This document shows positions 1 through 9,254 of a DNA stretch of 64,000 nucleotides, piece by piece. The position numbers and the translations under genes were made by a program. Under the pieces are notes generated by a model that saw only the letters and a program-made list of their open reading frames with translations, did not search any database and was not told the DNA's origin. Numbering within the stretch: the stretch's first letter is position 1; every line of letters starts with the position of its first letter. Origin of the DNA: Candidatus Polarisedimenticola svalbardensis (GTDB lineage: Bacteria; Acidobacteriota; Polarisedimenticolia; Polarisedimenticolales; Polarisedimenticolaceae); NCBI GenBank assembly GCA_014764515.1, contig JACXWD010000001.1, positions 62,001-126,000 on the forward strand, in the 5' to 3' direction.

Positions 1-1
1 A

Positions 2-166
2 TTCGGAATTCCGGGGACTCTGGTGTTGATCGCCCGGATTGTCAGCCGTAACACGGTGTACACGATCTTTGCGGGCAGCTCCATGACATTCATCCTTGCG
101 ACCTGCACTACAGCGCTGGTTTGCGGAATAATTTACATCCTGCTGCCCCCACCCTCTTGCAAATAG
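2..166 (+). CDS. C-terminal end of an integral membrane protein (partial)
   Basis: An open frame enters from the left edge and stops at TAG 164-166, giving about 54 residues. The tail is very hydrophobic: a GIPGTLVLIARIV-like segment, a short polar stretch, then one more membrane segment ending LLPPPSCK. This looks like the last two helices of a polytopic permease. The family cannot be named from this fragment; a UPF0718-type permease is one weak possibility. The next gene starts 66 bases downstream on the same strand. Confidence 0.55.
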   Translation, partial: FGIPGTLVLIARIVSRNTVYTIFAGSSMTFILATCTTALVCGIIYILLPPPSCK

Positions 167-231
167 GACCCTTCCCGGCGTATAAGAGTGGACGAGGGGT
201 ATCGCGGGAGCTACCGCAAGGAGGGAAGAAC

Positions 232-639
232 GTGCAACGTACCGTAAGGATCGTACTCGTTCTGCTTCTGGTGTCGCTGTTCGGCAGTGTTTCGCTTATG
301 GCGGAACAGGATGTCTTTGAATGGCCGCAACTGGCGCCGGAACTCTGGAACGAAAATATGGGACCGATTATCAAGGACCTTGCACTGAACGGGATGACCG
401 AAAGAGGCCCGATCGAGCCTCCGCCGGTGAGACCCCCCGGCAAGGAATTCAGACCGCTGGGAATGAACCCGGCCCAGATCGTCAACGGCAACTATACGGC
501 GACGGGTGGAGTCAGCACTCCGGGCAACCTGGACTCTTCTTCGGCCCAGGCGATTCCCGGATCCCGTTCGCGATCGTTCATGAGTGAACATCGTGTAGCG
601 GAACGCAGCCTGCGGGGGACGATCAAGCGCCTCGGCTGA
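232..639 (+). CDS. small secreted protein of unknown function
   Basis: This 135-residue product begins with a classical signal peptide (basic QRTVR, then a VLVLLLVSLFGSVSL core, cleavage near LMA-EQ). The GTG at 232 is chosen because AAGGAGGG lies at 218-225 with normal spacing. An upstream TTG in frame would put the signal peptide in the middle of the protein. The mature part is Pro/Gly/Ser-rich and polar, with no recognisable domain and no cysteine. It is probably exported to the periplasm or envelope. It faces the next gene convergently, with a GC-rich hairpin between them. Confidence 0.6.
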   Translation: MQRTVRIVLVLLLVSLFGSVSLMAEQDVFEWPQLAPELWNENMGPIIKDLALNGMTERGPIEPPPVRPPGKEFRPLGMNPAQIVNGNYTATGGVSTPGNLDSSSAQAIPGSRSRSFMSEHRVAERSLRGTIKRLG

Positions 640-667
640 CCTGCATCTGATTCGGATACTGTTCAAC

Positions 668-700
668 GGCCCGGTTGCTGAAAGGTTCAGCGGCCGGGCC
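668..700. terminator. GC-rich hairpin between convergent genes
   Basis: Arms of 15 bases (668-682 and 686-700) pair fully if two G-U pairs are allowed, around a 3-base loop. The hairpin lies after the small secreted protein gene and contains the stop codon of the opposing gene (687-689). There is no clear T-run on either side, so it may end transcription in both directions only weakly, or with Rho. Confidence 0.4.
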
Positions 701-2318
701 GTATCATTTGCACCGTTCCCAGCATCCGCTCCCAGCCTTCTCCCGATCCGGCCGCCTGGGGCACAAGGCGGAATCCGCCCCCGGTCTTGGAGCGGAACAG
801 CCTGGCGCCTCTGCGGTTCCGCCACGCTTCGAGAGCCCGGAAGCGGCCCGGGCGCGGGATCGGCTCCCAGCCGCCGTCAGCCGGGTCGAACGCCGTGAAC
901 CAGGCCTCGTTTACCCGCTCCAGGATCCCGCACAGCTCCCCTTCCTTGTCGAACATCCGGACCGGGAAGCCGTCACGGGTGCGGAGGGCGTTGACCGGGT
1001 ACCAGCCCACCGGTATTTCGATCCGGAGGCCGGGCACCGAGAGATACCCTTCCATCCAGGGGGTCTCCTTGCGCTGGGATCCGGTCAACCGCTCAAAGGT
1101 GATACCGAACCGTTCCGCTGGATCCAGTGGAGGCGGCGCAGGGGGCCGACCGGCGGTCCTGATCGTGGTCGGCAGCCAGAACAGCGCCTCGGATTGCCGG
1201 CCCTCCAGCATCGGGAACCCGATTTCCAGGGATGTTCCCGGGAACGCCAGGCGGAAAACCAGCCACTCCCCTTCGAAACCGTTCTCCCGCCACCTTGCGG
1301 CGGTGGCGGCGGTGGCGCCGGTACGATCCCGGACCACGTCGAAATCCTGTATCGCCAGCCGCTCACCGGCACGCACACCGGCGGGCAACCGTGTGGAACG
1401 GGGCCATTCCGGGTCAGCGCCGTTCACGCCTGCCACGTAGCCGGCCCGTTCCCAATCCCCGACTACCACCAGGTCACCGTCACGGTCGGTGAACCTGCCA
1501 CGGATCCAGAGCAAACCGCCAGGCACGGCCAGGGTGGCGCCGGGACCGGAATCGGTGCGCATGGCCCGGAGCCCAGGCGGCAGTCCCAGTGAAAATCCTC
1601 GAGCCAGGGCGGTCTGCCACGGGTCCTCCGCCTCACTGCGGTCACCTGGAGGCATCCCCAGGTCGGGAGGAACTGCGCCTGCCGCCATGGACCGTTGCTC
1701 TAGAGGCCAGGCCTCAACGTTAAGCATGGTGCGGCCCAGCACCGCCTGAAGCTCCATCATCAACCCGGGAACCGCCTCCCGGCCCAGGCCGGCGTTTCCA
1801 GGGAGGAGCAGCGCCCCCAGACGGTACGGCCGCTCCGGCACCCTGCGTTCCACCCAGCGTGCCGGATAGTCACCGGACTCCCCTGCGATCGATCCGTCCC
1901 AGACACAGACGGGACGTCCCTCCGCTCCCGGTCGTGCAGGCTTGAAGGAACCGCCTGAAACCGGCGCCGCCAGGGCGGAGGAACTGCAATCCTCCCCGGC
2001 CAACTCGTAGAACGCCAGCACCGTATCTCCCGGCCAGCGTCGCAGGATCATCAGCGGTGCGCCGGCCTGGCCGGAGGGCGAGGAGGCGTACCAGCGCCGG
2101 TCCGTATAGACCGTGAACAGCCGATGATCGAAACGGTACGGCACTCCGGTTTCCAGGATCGCCGTGAGGATATCGGTGGACTCGCCGGGGTTCAGGGCGG
2201 CCAGGGTCTCCTTGTCCAGATCGGCGTACCAGACCGGATCTCCCGGCCGGTTATCCGCCGCCTCCATCGGGATGAGGCAGCACAGTACGACGGCTAGCAG
2301 CGCGAAGGTCCGTCTCAT
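687..2318 (-). CDS. large secreted protein of unknown function
   Basis: This 543-residue product has a signal peptide (MRRTF, then an ALLAVVLCCLIPM core, cleavage near EAA-DN). The ATG at 2318 is chosen because it starts the signal peptide and is preceded by a purine-rich GGGGGGAAGAAGGG tract; a longer frame exists upstream. The body is rich in Trp, Pro and Arg and contains only a few cysteines. No membrane anchor, repeat or catalytic motif is evident. It starts 35 bases after the end of rnd, so the two may be co-transcribed. The function is not recognised. Confidence 0.6.
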   Translation of the reverse strand: MRRTFALLAVVLCCLIPMEAADNRPGDPVWYADLDKETLAALNPGESTDILTAILETGVPYRFDHRLFTVYTDRRWYASSPSGQAGAPLMILRRWPGDTVLAFYELAGEDCSSSALAAPVSGGSFKPARPGAEGRPVCVWDGSIAGESGDYPARWVERRVPERPYRLGALLLPGNAGLGREAVPGLMMELQAVLGRTMLNVEAWPLEQRSMAAGAVPPDLGMPPGDRSEAEDPWQTALARGFSLGLPPGLRAMRTDSGPGATLAVPGGLLWIRGRFTDRDGDLVVVGDWERAGYVAGVNGADPEWPRSTRLPAGVRAGERLAIQDFDVVRDRTGATAATAARWRENGFEGEWLVFRLAFPGTSLEIGFPMLEGRQSEALFWLPTTIRTAGRPPAPPPLDPAERFGITFERLTGSQRKETPWMEGYLSVPGLRIEIPVGWYPVNALRTRDGFPVRMFDKEGELCGILERVNEAWFTAFDPADGGWEPIPRPGRFRALEAWRNRRGARLFRSKTGGGFRLVPQAAGSGEGWERMLGTVQMIRPGR

Positions 2319-2353
2319 TGTGCCCTTCTTCCCCCCGGACAGATTGTACCCGA

Positions 2354-3472
2354 TCAGCCCAGGAGAGGGGCCAGGAGGCTCTGCTGCCAACGGCGGAGGC
2401 CGTCCACCGACGTCCAGTCTTCACCCGTCTCTTTTTTCATGAGCAGGGCTGTCAGCAATTTGCGGCTCCCAAGAAGCGATGATTCCAGCTCAAGTCCGGC
2501 GGCGATCTTGTTGCGGCCGTCCAGAAACACCTGGAGTCTCTTCTCCTGTTCCGGCTCCATCCGGCGCCGGCCGGACGGTGGGGCCGGTGGCCTGTTGAAC
2601 GGATCGGACTGAACCCCCTTCTCCACGGCGTGGATCAGCGCTCTCCCCAGCCCGCTGCCGCCTGTGAACGGCCTGGGCATTCCCGGAACACGGTCCAGTT
2701 CGTCAGGGGTGGACGGCCGCGCCCGCACAAGGTCCAGCAGCACCTGGTCCCGAAGCACACGGAACCTGGGGACGTCCTTCTTCTGCGCCCGGCCGTCGCG
2801 GAACCGGAACAGTTCCCGGAGCAACGCCAGCCCTTGCGGATCCAGGCGGTTGGATCCTTTGACTTTCAGGAAGGCGACGTCTTCGTCTTGCGGCCCGCTC
2901 CACTCCACCGTCTCCAGAAAGGCGAACTCTTCACCGGCCCATTCCATTCGGCCCAGTTCCTTCAAACGGTCACGCAGCAGGCCGGAGAGCCGGAACAAGT
3001 GAGCGGTATCGTTGACGGCGTACTCCAGCATTTCAGCCGGCAGCGGGCGCATGGACCAGTCGGCCCGCTGGTGGCGCTTGTCCAGCGCCACGCCGACGAA
3101 CCGGTCCAGAAGGGCGGCGAGACCGAATGCGGTCTCACCGGCAAGCCGTGCGGCGATCATGGTGTCGAACAGACCCCGTACCCGGTACCCGAAGTCCCGG
3201 TGCAACAACCGCAGGTCGTAGTCCGAGCCGTGGAACACCTTCTCGATGGACGGGTCGGCGAGGATCCGTCCCAATGGTCCGGTGTCCAGGCCCGACAGCG
3301 GGTCGATGAGCAGGTGGCGTTCACCAAAAGTGAACTGGATCAGGCAGGTCTTCTCGCGAAAGCTGTGGAACGAATCGGCTTCAAGGTCCACGGCGACGGG
3401 ACCGGACCGGATCGGATCCAGCTCCCGGGCCAGGAGGGATGAATCGTCAATCCAGATGTAGTTTGTTCCCAC
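2354..3472 (-). CDS. rnd: ribonuclease D
   Basis: A DEDDy 3'-5' exoribonuclease that trims stable RNAs such as tRNA 3' ends. At 372 residues it is typical for the family. Exo I is DLEAD with D29 and E31, Exo II is HGSDYDLRLL with D86, and Exo III is YAVND with Y151 and D155. An HRDC-type helical region follows around residues 215-290 and a basic tail ends the protein. The start is GTG 3472. There is no Shine-Dalgarno sequence, but a good promoter ends 8 bases before it, so the transcript is probably leaderless. It is divergent from miaE, with only 57 bases between the start codons. Confidence 0.92.
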   Translation of the reverse strand: MGTNYIWIDDSSLLARELDPIRSGPVAVDLEADSFHSFREKTCLIQFTFGERHLLIDPLSGLDTGPLGRILADPSIEKVFHGSDYDLRLLHRDFGYRVRGLFDTMIAARLAGETAFGLAALLDRFVGVALDKRHQRADWSMRPLPAEMLEYAVNDTAHLFRLSGLLRDRLKELGRMEWAGEEFAFLETVEWSGPQDEDVAFLKVKGSNRLDPQGLALLRELFRFRDGRAQKKDVPRFRVLRDQVLLDLVRARPSTPDELDRVPGMPRPFTGGSGLGRALIHAVEKGVQSDPFNRPPAPPSGRRRMEPEQEKRLQVFLDGRNKIAAGLELESSLLGSRKLLTALLMKKETGEDWTSVDGLRRWQQSLLAPLLG

Positions 3473-3480
3473 GGGTGGTG

Positions 3481-3509
3481 AAACTACAGGCAGACAGGCA
3501 GTTGGTCAA
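3481..3509 (-). promoter_or_regulatory. sigma70-type promoter of rnd
   Basis: Read on the minus strand this is TTGACC (3509-3504), a 17-base spacer, then TAGTTT (3486-3481). The expected transcription start falls at about 3474-3472, on the GTG start codon of rnd. The spacer carries a direct repeat of AGGCAG (in CAGGCAGACAGGCAG on the plus strand), a possible regulator site. Confidence 0.6.
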
Positions 3510-3514
3510 GTTCA

Positions 3515-3523
3515 TGGTACATT
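3515..3523 (+). promoter_or_regulatory. extended -10 element of miaE
   Basis: TGG-TACATT is an extended -10 box whose last base is 7 bases from the GTG start of miaE at 3530. No -35 hexamer at the right distance is convincing and there is no Shine-Dalgarno sequence, which is consistent with a leaderless transcript. Confidence 0.45.
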
Positions 3524-3529
3524 CCCGGC

Positions 3530-4132
3530 GTGGCCAAAACCGACCTGAACCTGGACCTGCCGCTTCTGTCCGAGAGCCCGGCTGGTTGGGCCGAAATCGC
3601 ATCCGCCCGCCTGGATCTGTTCCTTGCGGATCATGCCGGGTGCGAACAGCAGGCCGCCCTGTCGGCCCTGTCCCTGGCCGATCGTTACCTGGACGACGAG
3701 GAGCTGGTGGACAAGCTCACCTCCCTGGCCATGGAGGAGATCGTCCATTTCCGCCGGGTCGCTGCAATCCTCAGGTCCCGGTCGATCTTCGCAGGACGCA
3801 AACGGTCCAACCCGTGGGTCCAGGCCCTGCTCAAGAACATCCAGGACCGCCGGGAGCCCCACCACAAGGTGGACCGGCTCCTGGTAGGCGCCCTGATCGA
3901 GGCTCGCAGCTGCGAGCGGTTCACCCGGCTCCTTACGGTCACCGACGATACGGAGGTCCAGGAACTGCTTACCGACCTGGGCCCGGCGGAAGCCCGCCAC
4001 TGGCGAATGTTCTACGACCTGGCGGCCCGGGAACTGCCTGAGAGCGAGCTCGCCTCCCGCTGGCGGGCCTGGCTTCTATTCGAGCGGGACCTGACGGCAA
4101 AAGGCGGGAAACTCCCGACCGTCCACGGCTGA
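3530..4132 (+). CDS. miaE: tRNA-(ms2io6A)-hydroxylase MiaE
   Basis: A di-iron monooxygenase that hydroxylates the isopentenyl group of ms2i6A37 in tRNAs reading UNN codons. Its 200 residues form a ferritin-like four-helix bundle with the expected carboxylate/His ligands: E39 (GCEQ), E70 and H73 (MEEIVHF), E124 or E129 (IEARSCER), E154 and H157 (AEARHWRMF). The start is GTG 3530. MiaA, which makes the i6A substrate, is encoded at 43-44 kb; MiaB is not in the window. MiaE is best known from Gammaproteobacteria, so its presence here is of note. Family assignment is firm; activity is inferred. Confidence 0.88.
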   Translation: MAKTDLNLDLPLLSESPAGWAEIASARLDLFLADHAGCEQQAALSALSLADRYLDDEELVDKLTSLAMEEIVHFRRVAAILRSRSIFAGRKRSNPWVQALLKNIQDRREPHHKVDRLLVGALIEARSCERFTRLLTVTDDTEVQELLTDLGPAEARHWRMFYDLAARELPESELASRWRAWLLFERDLTAKGGKLPTVHG

Positions 4133-4166
4133 ACCCCGATTTTCCTTGCACCAACCCTGTCCTCCC

Positions 4167-4208
4167 TGAATAATCTCTATAAGTTTGATGGGAAATATCT
4201 TTATTCAG
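4167..4208. repeat. inverted repeat CTGAATAA / TTATTCAG upstream of a methyltransferase gene
   Basis: Perfect 8-base arms at 4167-4174 and 4201-4208 flank a 26-base AT-rich centre containing TATAAG. The right arm ends 5 bases before the GGGG part of the ribosome-binding site and 13 bases before the ATG at 4222. It may be an operator or a hairpin in the leader. The segment is much more AT-rich than its surroundings. Confidence 0.4.
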
Positions 4209-4221
4209 AGAGGGGACAACG

Positions 4222-5088
4222 ATGGACAATGGCAAGCCGGTATTCGATCCGGCGAAATACAAACATACGACCCGGGCGCAATGGGAAACCGCAGCCGAAC
4301 CGTGGCACCGCTGGGGGGCACTGCTGACCAGCTGGCTGGGGCCGGCCACCGAAACCATGTTCGACATGGCCGGCATCGGTAATGGCAGCCATGTCCTGGA
4401 CGTTGCCGCCGGGGCCGGCGACCAGACCATGCAGGCCGCATCCCGGGTCGGCTCATCCGGGAGGGTCCTGGCTACCGACCTCTCCCCTACCATCCTGGAC
4501 TACGCCAGACAGCGGGCGGCAGCCGACGGCCACAATCATGTGGAGACCATGGAGCTGGACGGCGAACGCCTCCACACCCTGGAAGAGTGCACCTTTGACG
4601 CGGTGATCTCACGTGTGGGGATGATCTACTTCCCGGACCAGCAGAAGGCGCTGTCAGGTATGAAGCACACCCTGAAGGACAGCGGCAAGGTCGCCGCCAT
4701 GGTGTACTCCACCGCCGACAGGAACGGTTTCTTCTCCATCCCGGTCTCCATCATCCGCCGCCGTGCGGAGCTCCCTCCCCCGCTGGCCGGCCAGCCGGGA
4801 CCGTTCAGCCTGGGCGGTGAAGGGGTTTTGGCGGAAGCGTTCGAGAAGGCCGGCTTCAAGAACATCGAGAGCCGCACCATCGACGCGCCGGTGAAAGTGA
4901 AGTCCGCCGCAGAGTGCCTTGCATTCGAACAGGAGTCGTTCGGAGCCCTGCACCAGATGCTGGGAGGACTCTCCGAAGTGGAGAAGGAAGCAGCCTGGGA
5001 CGAGATCTCCACCGAGCTGAAGAAGTTCGAGAACGATAACGGCTTTGAAGGACCCTGCGAACTGGTAGTGGCAGTGGGAACGAAGTAG
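4222..5088 (+). CDS. class I SAM-dependent methyltransferase
   Basis: This 288-residue protein has a Rossmann methyltransferase fold. Motif I is VLDVAAGAGD (residues 58-67), followed by the acidic residue at the end of strand 2 (ATDLSP) and a motif-IV-like FDAVISRVGMIYF segment. The overall pattern is that of Methyltransf_11/25-type small-molecule or ubiquinone-like methyltransferases. The substrate cannot be told. The ATG at 4222 has GAGAGGGG just upstream, and an inverted repeat precedes it. A broken paralogue of the next gene begins exactly at its stop codon. Confidence 0.85.
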   Translation: MDNGKPVFDPAKYKHTTRAQWETAAEPWHRWGALLTSWLGPATETMFDMAGIGNGSHVLDVAAGAGDQTMQAASRVGSSGRVLATDLSPTILDYARQRAAADGHNHVETMELDGERLHTLEECTFDAVISRVGMIYFPDQQKALSGMKHTLKDSGKVAAMVYSTADRNGFFSIPVSIIRRRAELPPPLAGQPGPFSLGGEGVLAEAFEKAGFKNIESRTIDAPVKVKSAAECLAFEQESFGALHQMLGGLSEVEKEAAWDEISTELKKFENDNGFEGPCELVVAVGTK

Positions 5089-5089
5089 C

Positions 5090-5416
5090 GACTTCCCCAA
5101 GCCCGAACTTCCCGGTTCGTTTATCGAAACGGAATTCCTTGCCTACCAGGACAAGCTCCGGGCCGATCCTGACTTCCGACCCGACTTCGATCAACTTGCA
5201 GAATTTACCGAGGTCACCGAAATGGTGATTCCTCCCGGAGCGGCGGAAAGGATCGCCGTATCCGCACCGTTCGCCAAGGGTTGCCGCCGAGCCGCCGTGG
5301 CGTCCAGTGATTTCATGTTCGGCATGGGACGGATGTACGAAGCATACTCGCCGGAAGAGGCCGCACCCAGGATCTTTCGCACCCTCGAGGAAGCCAGGGC
5401 GTGGCTCGAACTCTAG
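5090..5416 (+). pseudogene. 5'-truncated paralogue of the adjacent small-domain protein
   Basis: A frame open from about 5069 to TAG 5414-5416 encodes about 108 residues that align along their length with the neighbour at 5514-5909. Shared features are the LRADPDFRPDFDQL-like helix, an AVASSDFMFGMGRMYEAYSP-like block and the ending LEEARAWLEL. It lacks the first strands of the domain (about 30 residues). The only ATG (5222) lies in mid-domain and no ATG, GTG or TTG starts the frame earlier. The frame abuts the methyltransferase stop codon, suggesting a deletion joined the two. A short product from ATG 5222 (64 residues) cannot be excluded. Confidence 0.6.
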
Positions 5417-5513
5417 CCCTCCGCTCCGCTGAACCTTGAATACACCTGGAACTACTTCTGGCGATAAGATCCACCGCTCAGCTGATAAATACATTAGAAT
5501 AAATATAGAATCC

Positions 5514-5909
5514 ATGTCGCGATACTGCAGGAGCGATTTAATAGAGCTGCGTGCTGATCCGGAAAAAGGAATTGCCTACATCAAAATGACCGGGCCCCTT
5601 CAGAAGAAGGACATCCTGGGTGCGTTTGATGCGGCCGTGGCGGATGACAGCTATCGGAGCGGGATGAACCGTCTCTGGGATTACCGGGATGCCGATCTCT
5701 CCGCCCTCGATTCCGCAGCCATCGCCGAAATGGCTCAATACTCGTCGAAGTTTCCCAACGGGATCAACGACGCCAAGGTGGCGTTTCTGGTCGGAAGGAA
5801 ACTGGAATTCGGCCTCACAAGGATGTTCGCAGCGTATGCCTCGGAGATGTCGTCCACGGTGAAGGTGTTCTACAGCCTGGAAGATGCGGAAGTCTGGCTG
5901 ATCCAGTAA
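5514..5909 (+). CDS. small STAS/SpoIIAA-like domain protein
   Basis: A 131-residue soluble protein starting MSRYCRSD. It has the layout of a widespread single-domain family: strand (GIAYIKMTG), helix with a DDSYRSGMNRLWDYRDADL block, and a C-terminal KVAFLVGRKLEFGLTRMFAAYA block ending with a LEDAEVWL helix. The family resembles the SpoIIAA/STAS fold and has no established enzymatic role. ATG 5514 is preferred; an upstream TTG (5436) would add 26 non-conserved residues. The 97 bases before it are strikingly AT-rich. It is a full-length copy of the damaged gene just upstream. Confidence 0.65.
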   Translation: MSRYCRSDLIELRADPEKGIAYIKMTGPLQKKDILGAFDAAVADDSYRSGMNRLWDYRDADLSALDSAAIAEMAQYSSKFPNGINDAKVAFLVGRKLEFGLTRMFAAYASEMSSTVKVFYSLEDAEVWLIQ

Positions 5910-5978
5910 CACCGCTACAATAGTATTCACGCTATCCATCCAGGTGCGCCTGTGTGCCCTGCTGTACCGGAGTTGAAC

Positions 5979-6791
5979 ATGGCAATCAGTCTGGATTTTA
6001 AGGGCAAGGTCGTCGTTGTGGTCGGTGGCACCAGCGGTATCAACCGCGGGATCGCCGAGCTGTTCGCCGCCCAGGGCGCCAGGGTGGCCGTGGCCAGCCG
6101 CCGACAGAAGAAAGTCGATGAAACCGTGGACTCGCTCCAACGGCTCGGGGCGGACGCCATCGGTTTCACCGCCGATGTCCGTGAACCGAAGGAACTTGAA
6201 TCGGGACTGGAGGAGGTCCATCAGAAATTCGGCGACTTCGATGTCGTCGTATCCGGAGCCGCCGGAAATTTCCCCTCCCTGGCCAATGACCTTTCATGGA
6301 ACGGTTTCAAGTCTGTGGTGGATATCGACCTCCGGGGCACCTTCCATGTCATGAAAGCGGTATTCCCACGTTTGCGAAAGCCTGGAGCGAGCGTCATCAA
6401 TATTTCCGCCCCCCAGGCGTTCCTGCCGATGAAAGCCCAGGTTCATGTCTGCGCCGCCAAGGCCGGTGTGGACATGATCACCCGTACGTTGGCCCTTGAA
6501 TGGGGGGCCAGCGGAGTTCGGGTGAACTCCATTGTGCCCGGTCCGATAGACGGCACCGAAGGGATGGCCCGCCTTGCCCCTGATGAGAAAAGTCGCAAGT
6601 CAGCGATCCGAGGCGTGCCGCTGGGCCGCTTCGGCACACCGGTTGATATCGGGAACGCCTGTTTGTTCCTCGCTTCGGACCTGGGGAGCTATATCAGCGG
6701 GGCCATCATCCCTGTGGACGGCGGGTGGTCGCAGAACAACTGCGGAATGATGAGCGAGCATCTCGGGATGATGATGGAGCGCAAAGCCTAA
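5979..6791 (+). CDS. short-chain dehydrogenase/reductase, 2,4-dienoyl-CoA reductase-like
   Basis: A 270-residue NAD(P)-dependent SDR. The cofactor-binding GGTSGINRG motif is at residues 16-24, an NAG-like SGAAG at 92-96 and a core Ser at S143. The usual YxxxK is replaced by VHVCAAK (V157, K161), followed by MITRTLALEWG and RVNSIVPGPIDGTEG. This is the pattern of the peroxisomal DECR2-type 2,4-dienoyl-CoA reductases, which also lack the standard Tyr, so the enzyme is probably active on enoyl-CoA substrates. ATG 5979 is chosen because GGAG lies just before it; a GTG 27 bases earlier is less likely. Confidence 0.82.
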   Translation: MAISLDFKGKVVVVVGGTSGINRGIAELFAAQGARVAVASRRQKKVDETVDSLQRLGADAIGFTADVREPKELESGLEEVHQKFGDFDVVVSGAAGNFPSLANDLSWNGFKSVVDIDLRGTFHVMKAVFPRLRKPGASVINISAPQAFLPMKAQVHVCAAKAGVDMITRTLALEWGASGVRVNSIVPGPIDGTEGMARLAPDEKSRKSAIRGVPLGRFGTPVDIGNACLFLASDLGSYISGAIIPVDGGWSQNNCGMMSEHLGMMMERKA

Positions 6792-6825
6792 GCCCGGTGA
6801 GATGGATCTTGGGGTGTGTTTCGGT

Positions 6826-6902
<77 letters not shown>

Positions 6903-6932
6903 GCACGCGTATTTCAAACCGAAAGCTTCGGG

Positions 6933-6960
6933 AGTATAGCAGAAGTTCGGGGACCTTCAA
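6933..6960 (-). promoter_or_regulatory. promoter of tRNA-fMet
   Basis: On the minus strand TTGAAG (6960-6955), a 16-base spacer and TATACT (6938-6933) lie about 30 bases before the tRNA 5' end. The -35 box overlaps the ftsB stop codon. A small CCGAA/TTCGG hairpin sits in the short leader. Confidence 0.6.
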
Positions 6961-7412
6961 GGGGCCTGTTCGGGCGGTTTTCCCCAGTCCGGTTCCCGAG
7001 GCAGCAGGATGATATATTCCCCGGGTTTGGCCAGATTCAGCTGTTCCCGGGCCACCCGCTCCAGGGCCATCGGGTCCGATTCCAGCCGGTTCACTTCGGC
7101 TCGCAGGCGGGCCACCGTTTCCCTTTTCTCCCGGACTTTCTGCCGGACTTCCCGCAGTTCCTTCTTCGATCGACGGACGTCCATCAGGCCGTGCTCACCG
7201 AACACCAGCGCCGCCAGGCCGGCCACGAAAATGGTCACCACCAGCACCTTCACCAGGTTGCGGCTGACGTCTTTCACCGGCGCTGCAGACGGCCGGTACG
7301 GCGGAGGCATCTCCGGGCCGGAGGCAGACTCCCGCTCCGGAACAGGGTCCGGCACGGGAGTCGGCGGTTCGCCGCCTCCCGGTCCGTTGCCCTTCTGCCC
7401 CCGGTAGAACAT
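6957..7412 (-). CDS. ftsB: septum formation initiator family protein (FtsB/DivIC)
   Basis: A 151-residue bitopic membrane protein of the divisome. An unusually long Pro-rich cytoplasmic tail (residues 1-50) precedes one membrane helix (about 53-72), a Lys/Arg/Glu-rich coiled coil (about 78-112) and the family ending PMALERVAREQLNLAKPGEYI. FtsB links FtsQ and FtsL in the septal peptidoglycan complex. It starts 6 bases after the enolase stop, so the two are co-transcribed, an arrangement common in many bacteria. The N-terminal extension is longer than in enteric FtsB. Confidence 0.82.
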   Translation of the reverse strand: MFYRGQKGNGPGGGEPPTPVPDPVPERESASGPEMPPPYRPSAAPVKDVSRNLVKVLVVTIFVAGLAALVFGEHGLMDVRRSKKELREVRQKVREKRETVARLRAEVNRLESDPMALERVAREQLNLAKPGEYIILLPREPDWGKPPEQAP

Positions 7413-7418
7413 CCCTGG

Positions 7419-8853
<1,435 letters not shown>

Positions 8854-8918
8854 CACCCGAAAGTGTTAAAATCGAACAGCTTAGCCCGGATTATCACCTG
8901 CCGGGAGAGGGGGGTTTC

Positions 8919-9254
8919 ATGGCCGCAGAAGCCGAGTTCACCGTCGTCCTGTCCACCGCCGGCTCCGCCGCCGACGCCGCAACCATCGCCCGGCAGCTGC
9001 TGGACCGCCGGTTGGCCGCCTGCGTCAATATCACAGGTCCGGTGACCTCGGTGTTCCGCTGGGAGGGTGAGGTCCGGGAGGAACAGGAGTGTCTCCTGGT
9101 GATCAAGACCCGCACATCCCGGCTGAAGGCGATGCGGGAGGCGTTCCTGGAGCTGCACCCGTACGACTGCCCCGAAATGGTGGAACTCCCGGTCAGCGGC
9201 GGGCTTCCGCCCTACCTTGCCTGGCTGAGGCAGGAAACCTCTATAGCCGGCTGA
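8919..9254 (+). CDS. cutA: divalent cation tolerance protein CutA
   Basis: A 111-residue PII-like trimeric protein (CutA1) linked to copper and other divalent cation tolerance; its molecular role is still unclear. Typical family blocks are the VVLSTAGSAADAATIARQL start, LAACVNI, SVFRWEGEV, LLVIKT and HPYDCPEMVELPV. ATG 8919 follows GGGAGAGGGGGG. The last 14 bases overlap the 3' end of the opposing PLP-enzyme gene. Confidence 0.92.
   Translation: MAAEAEFTVVLSTAGSAADAATIARQLLDRRLAACVNITGPVTSVFRWEGEVREEQECLLVIKTRTSRLKAMREAFLELHPYDCPEMVELPVSGGLPPYLAWLRQETSIAG

Noticed and set aside
4222-5416. methyltransferase fused by frameshift to the truncated domain
   Set aside because: No slippery site is visible at the stop and the methyltransferase is complete; a deletion explains the order better.
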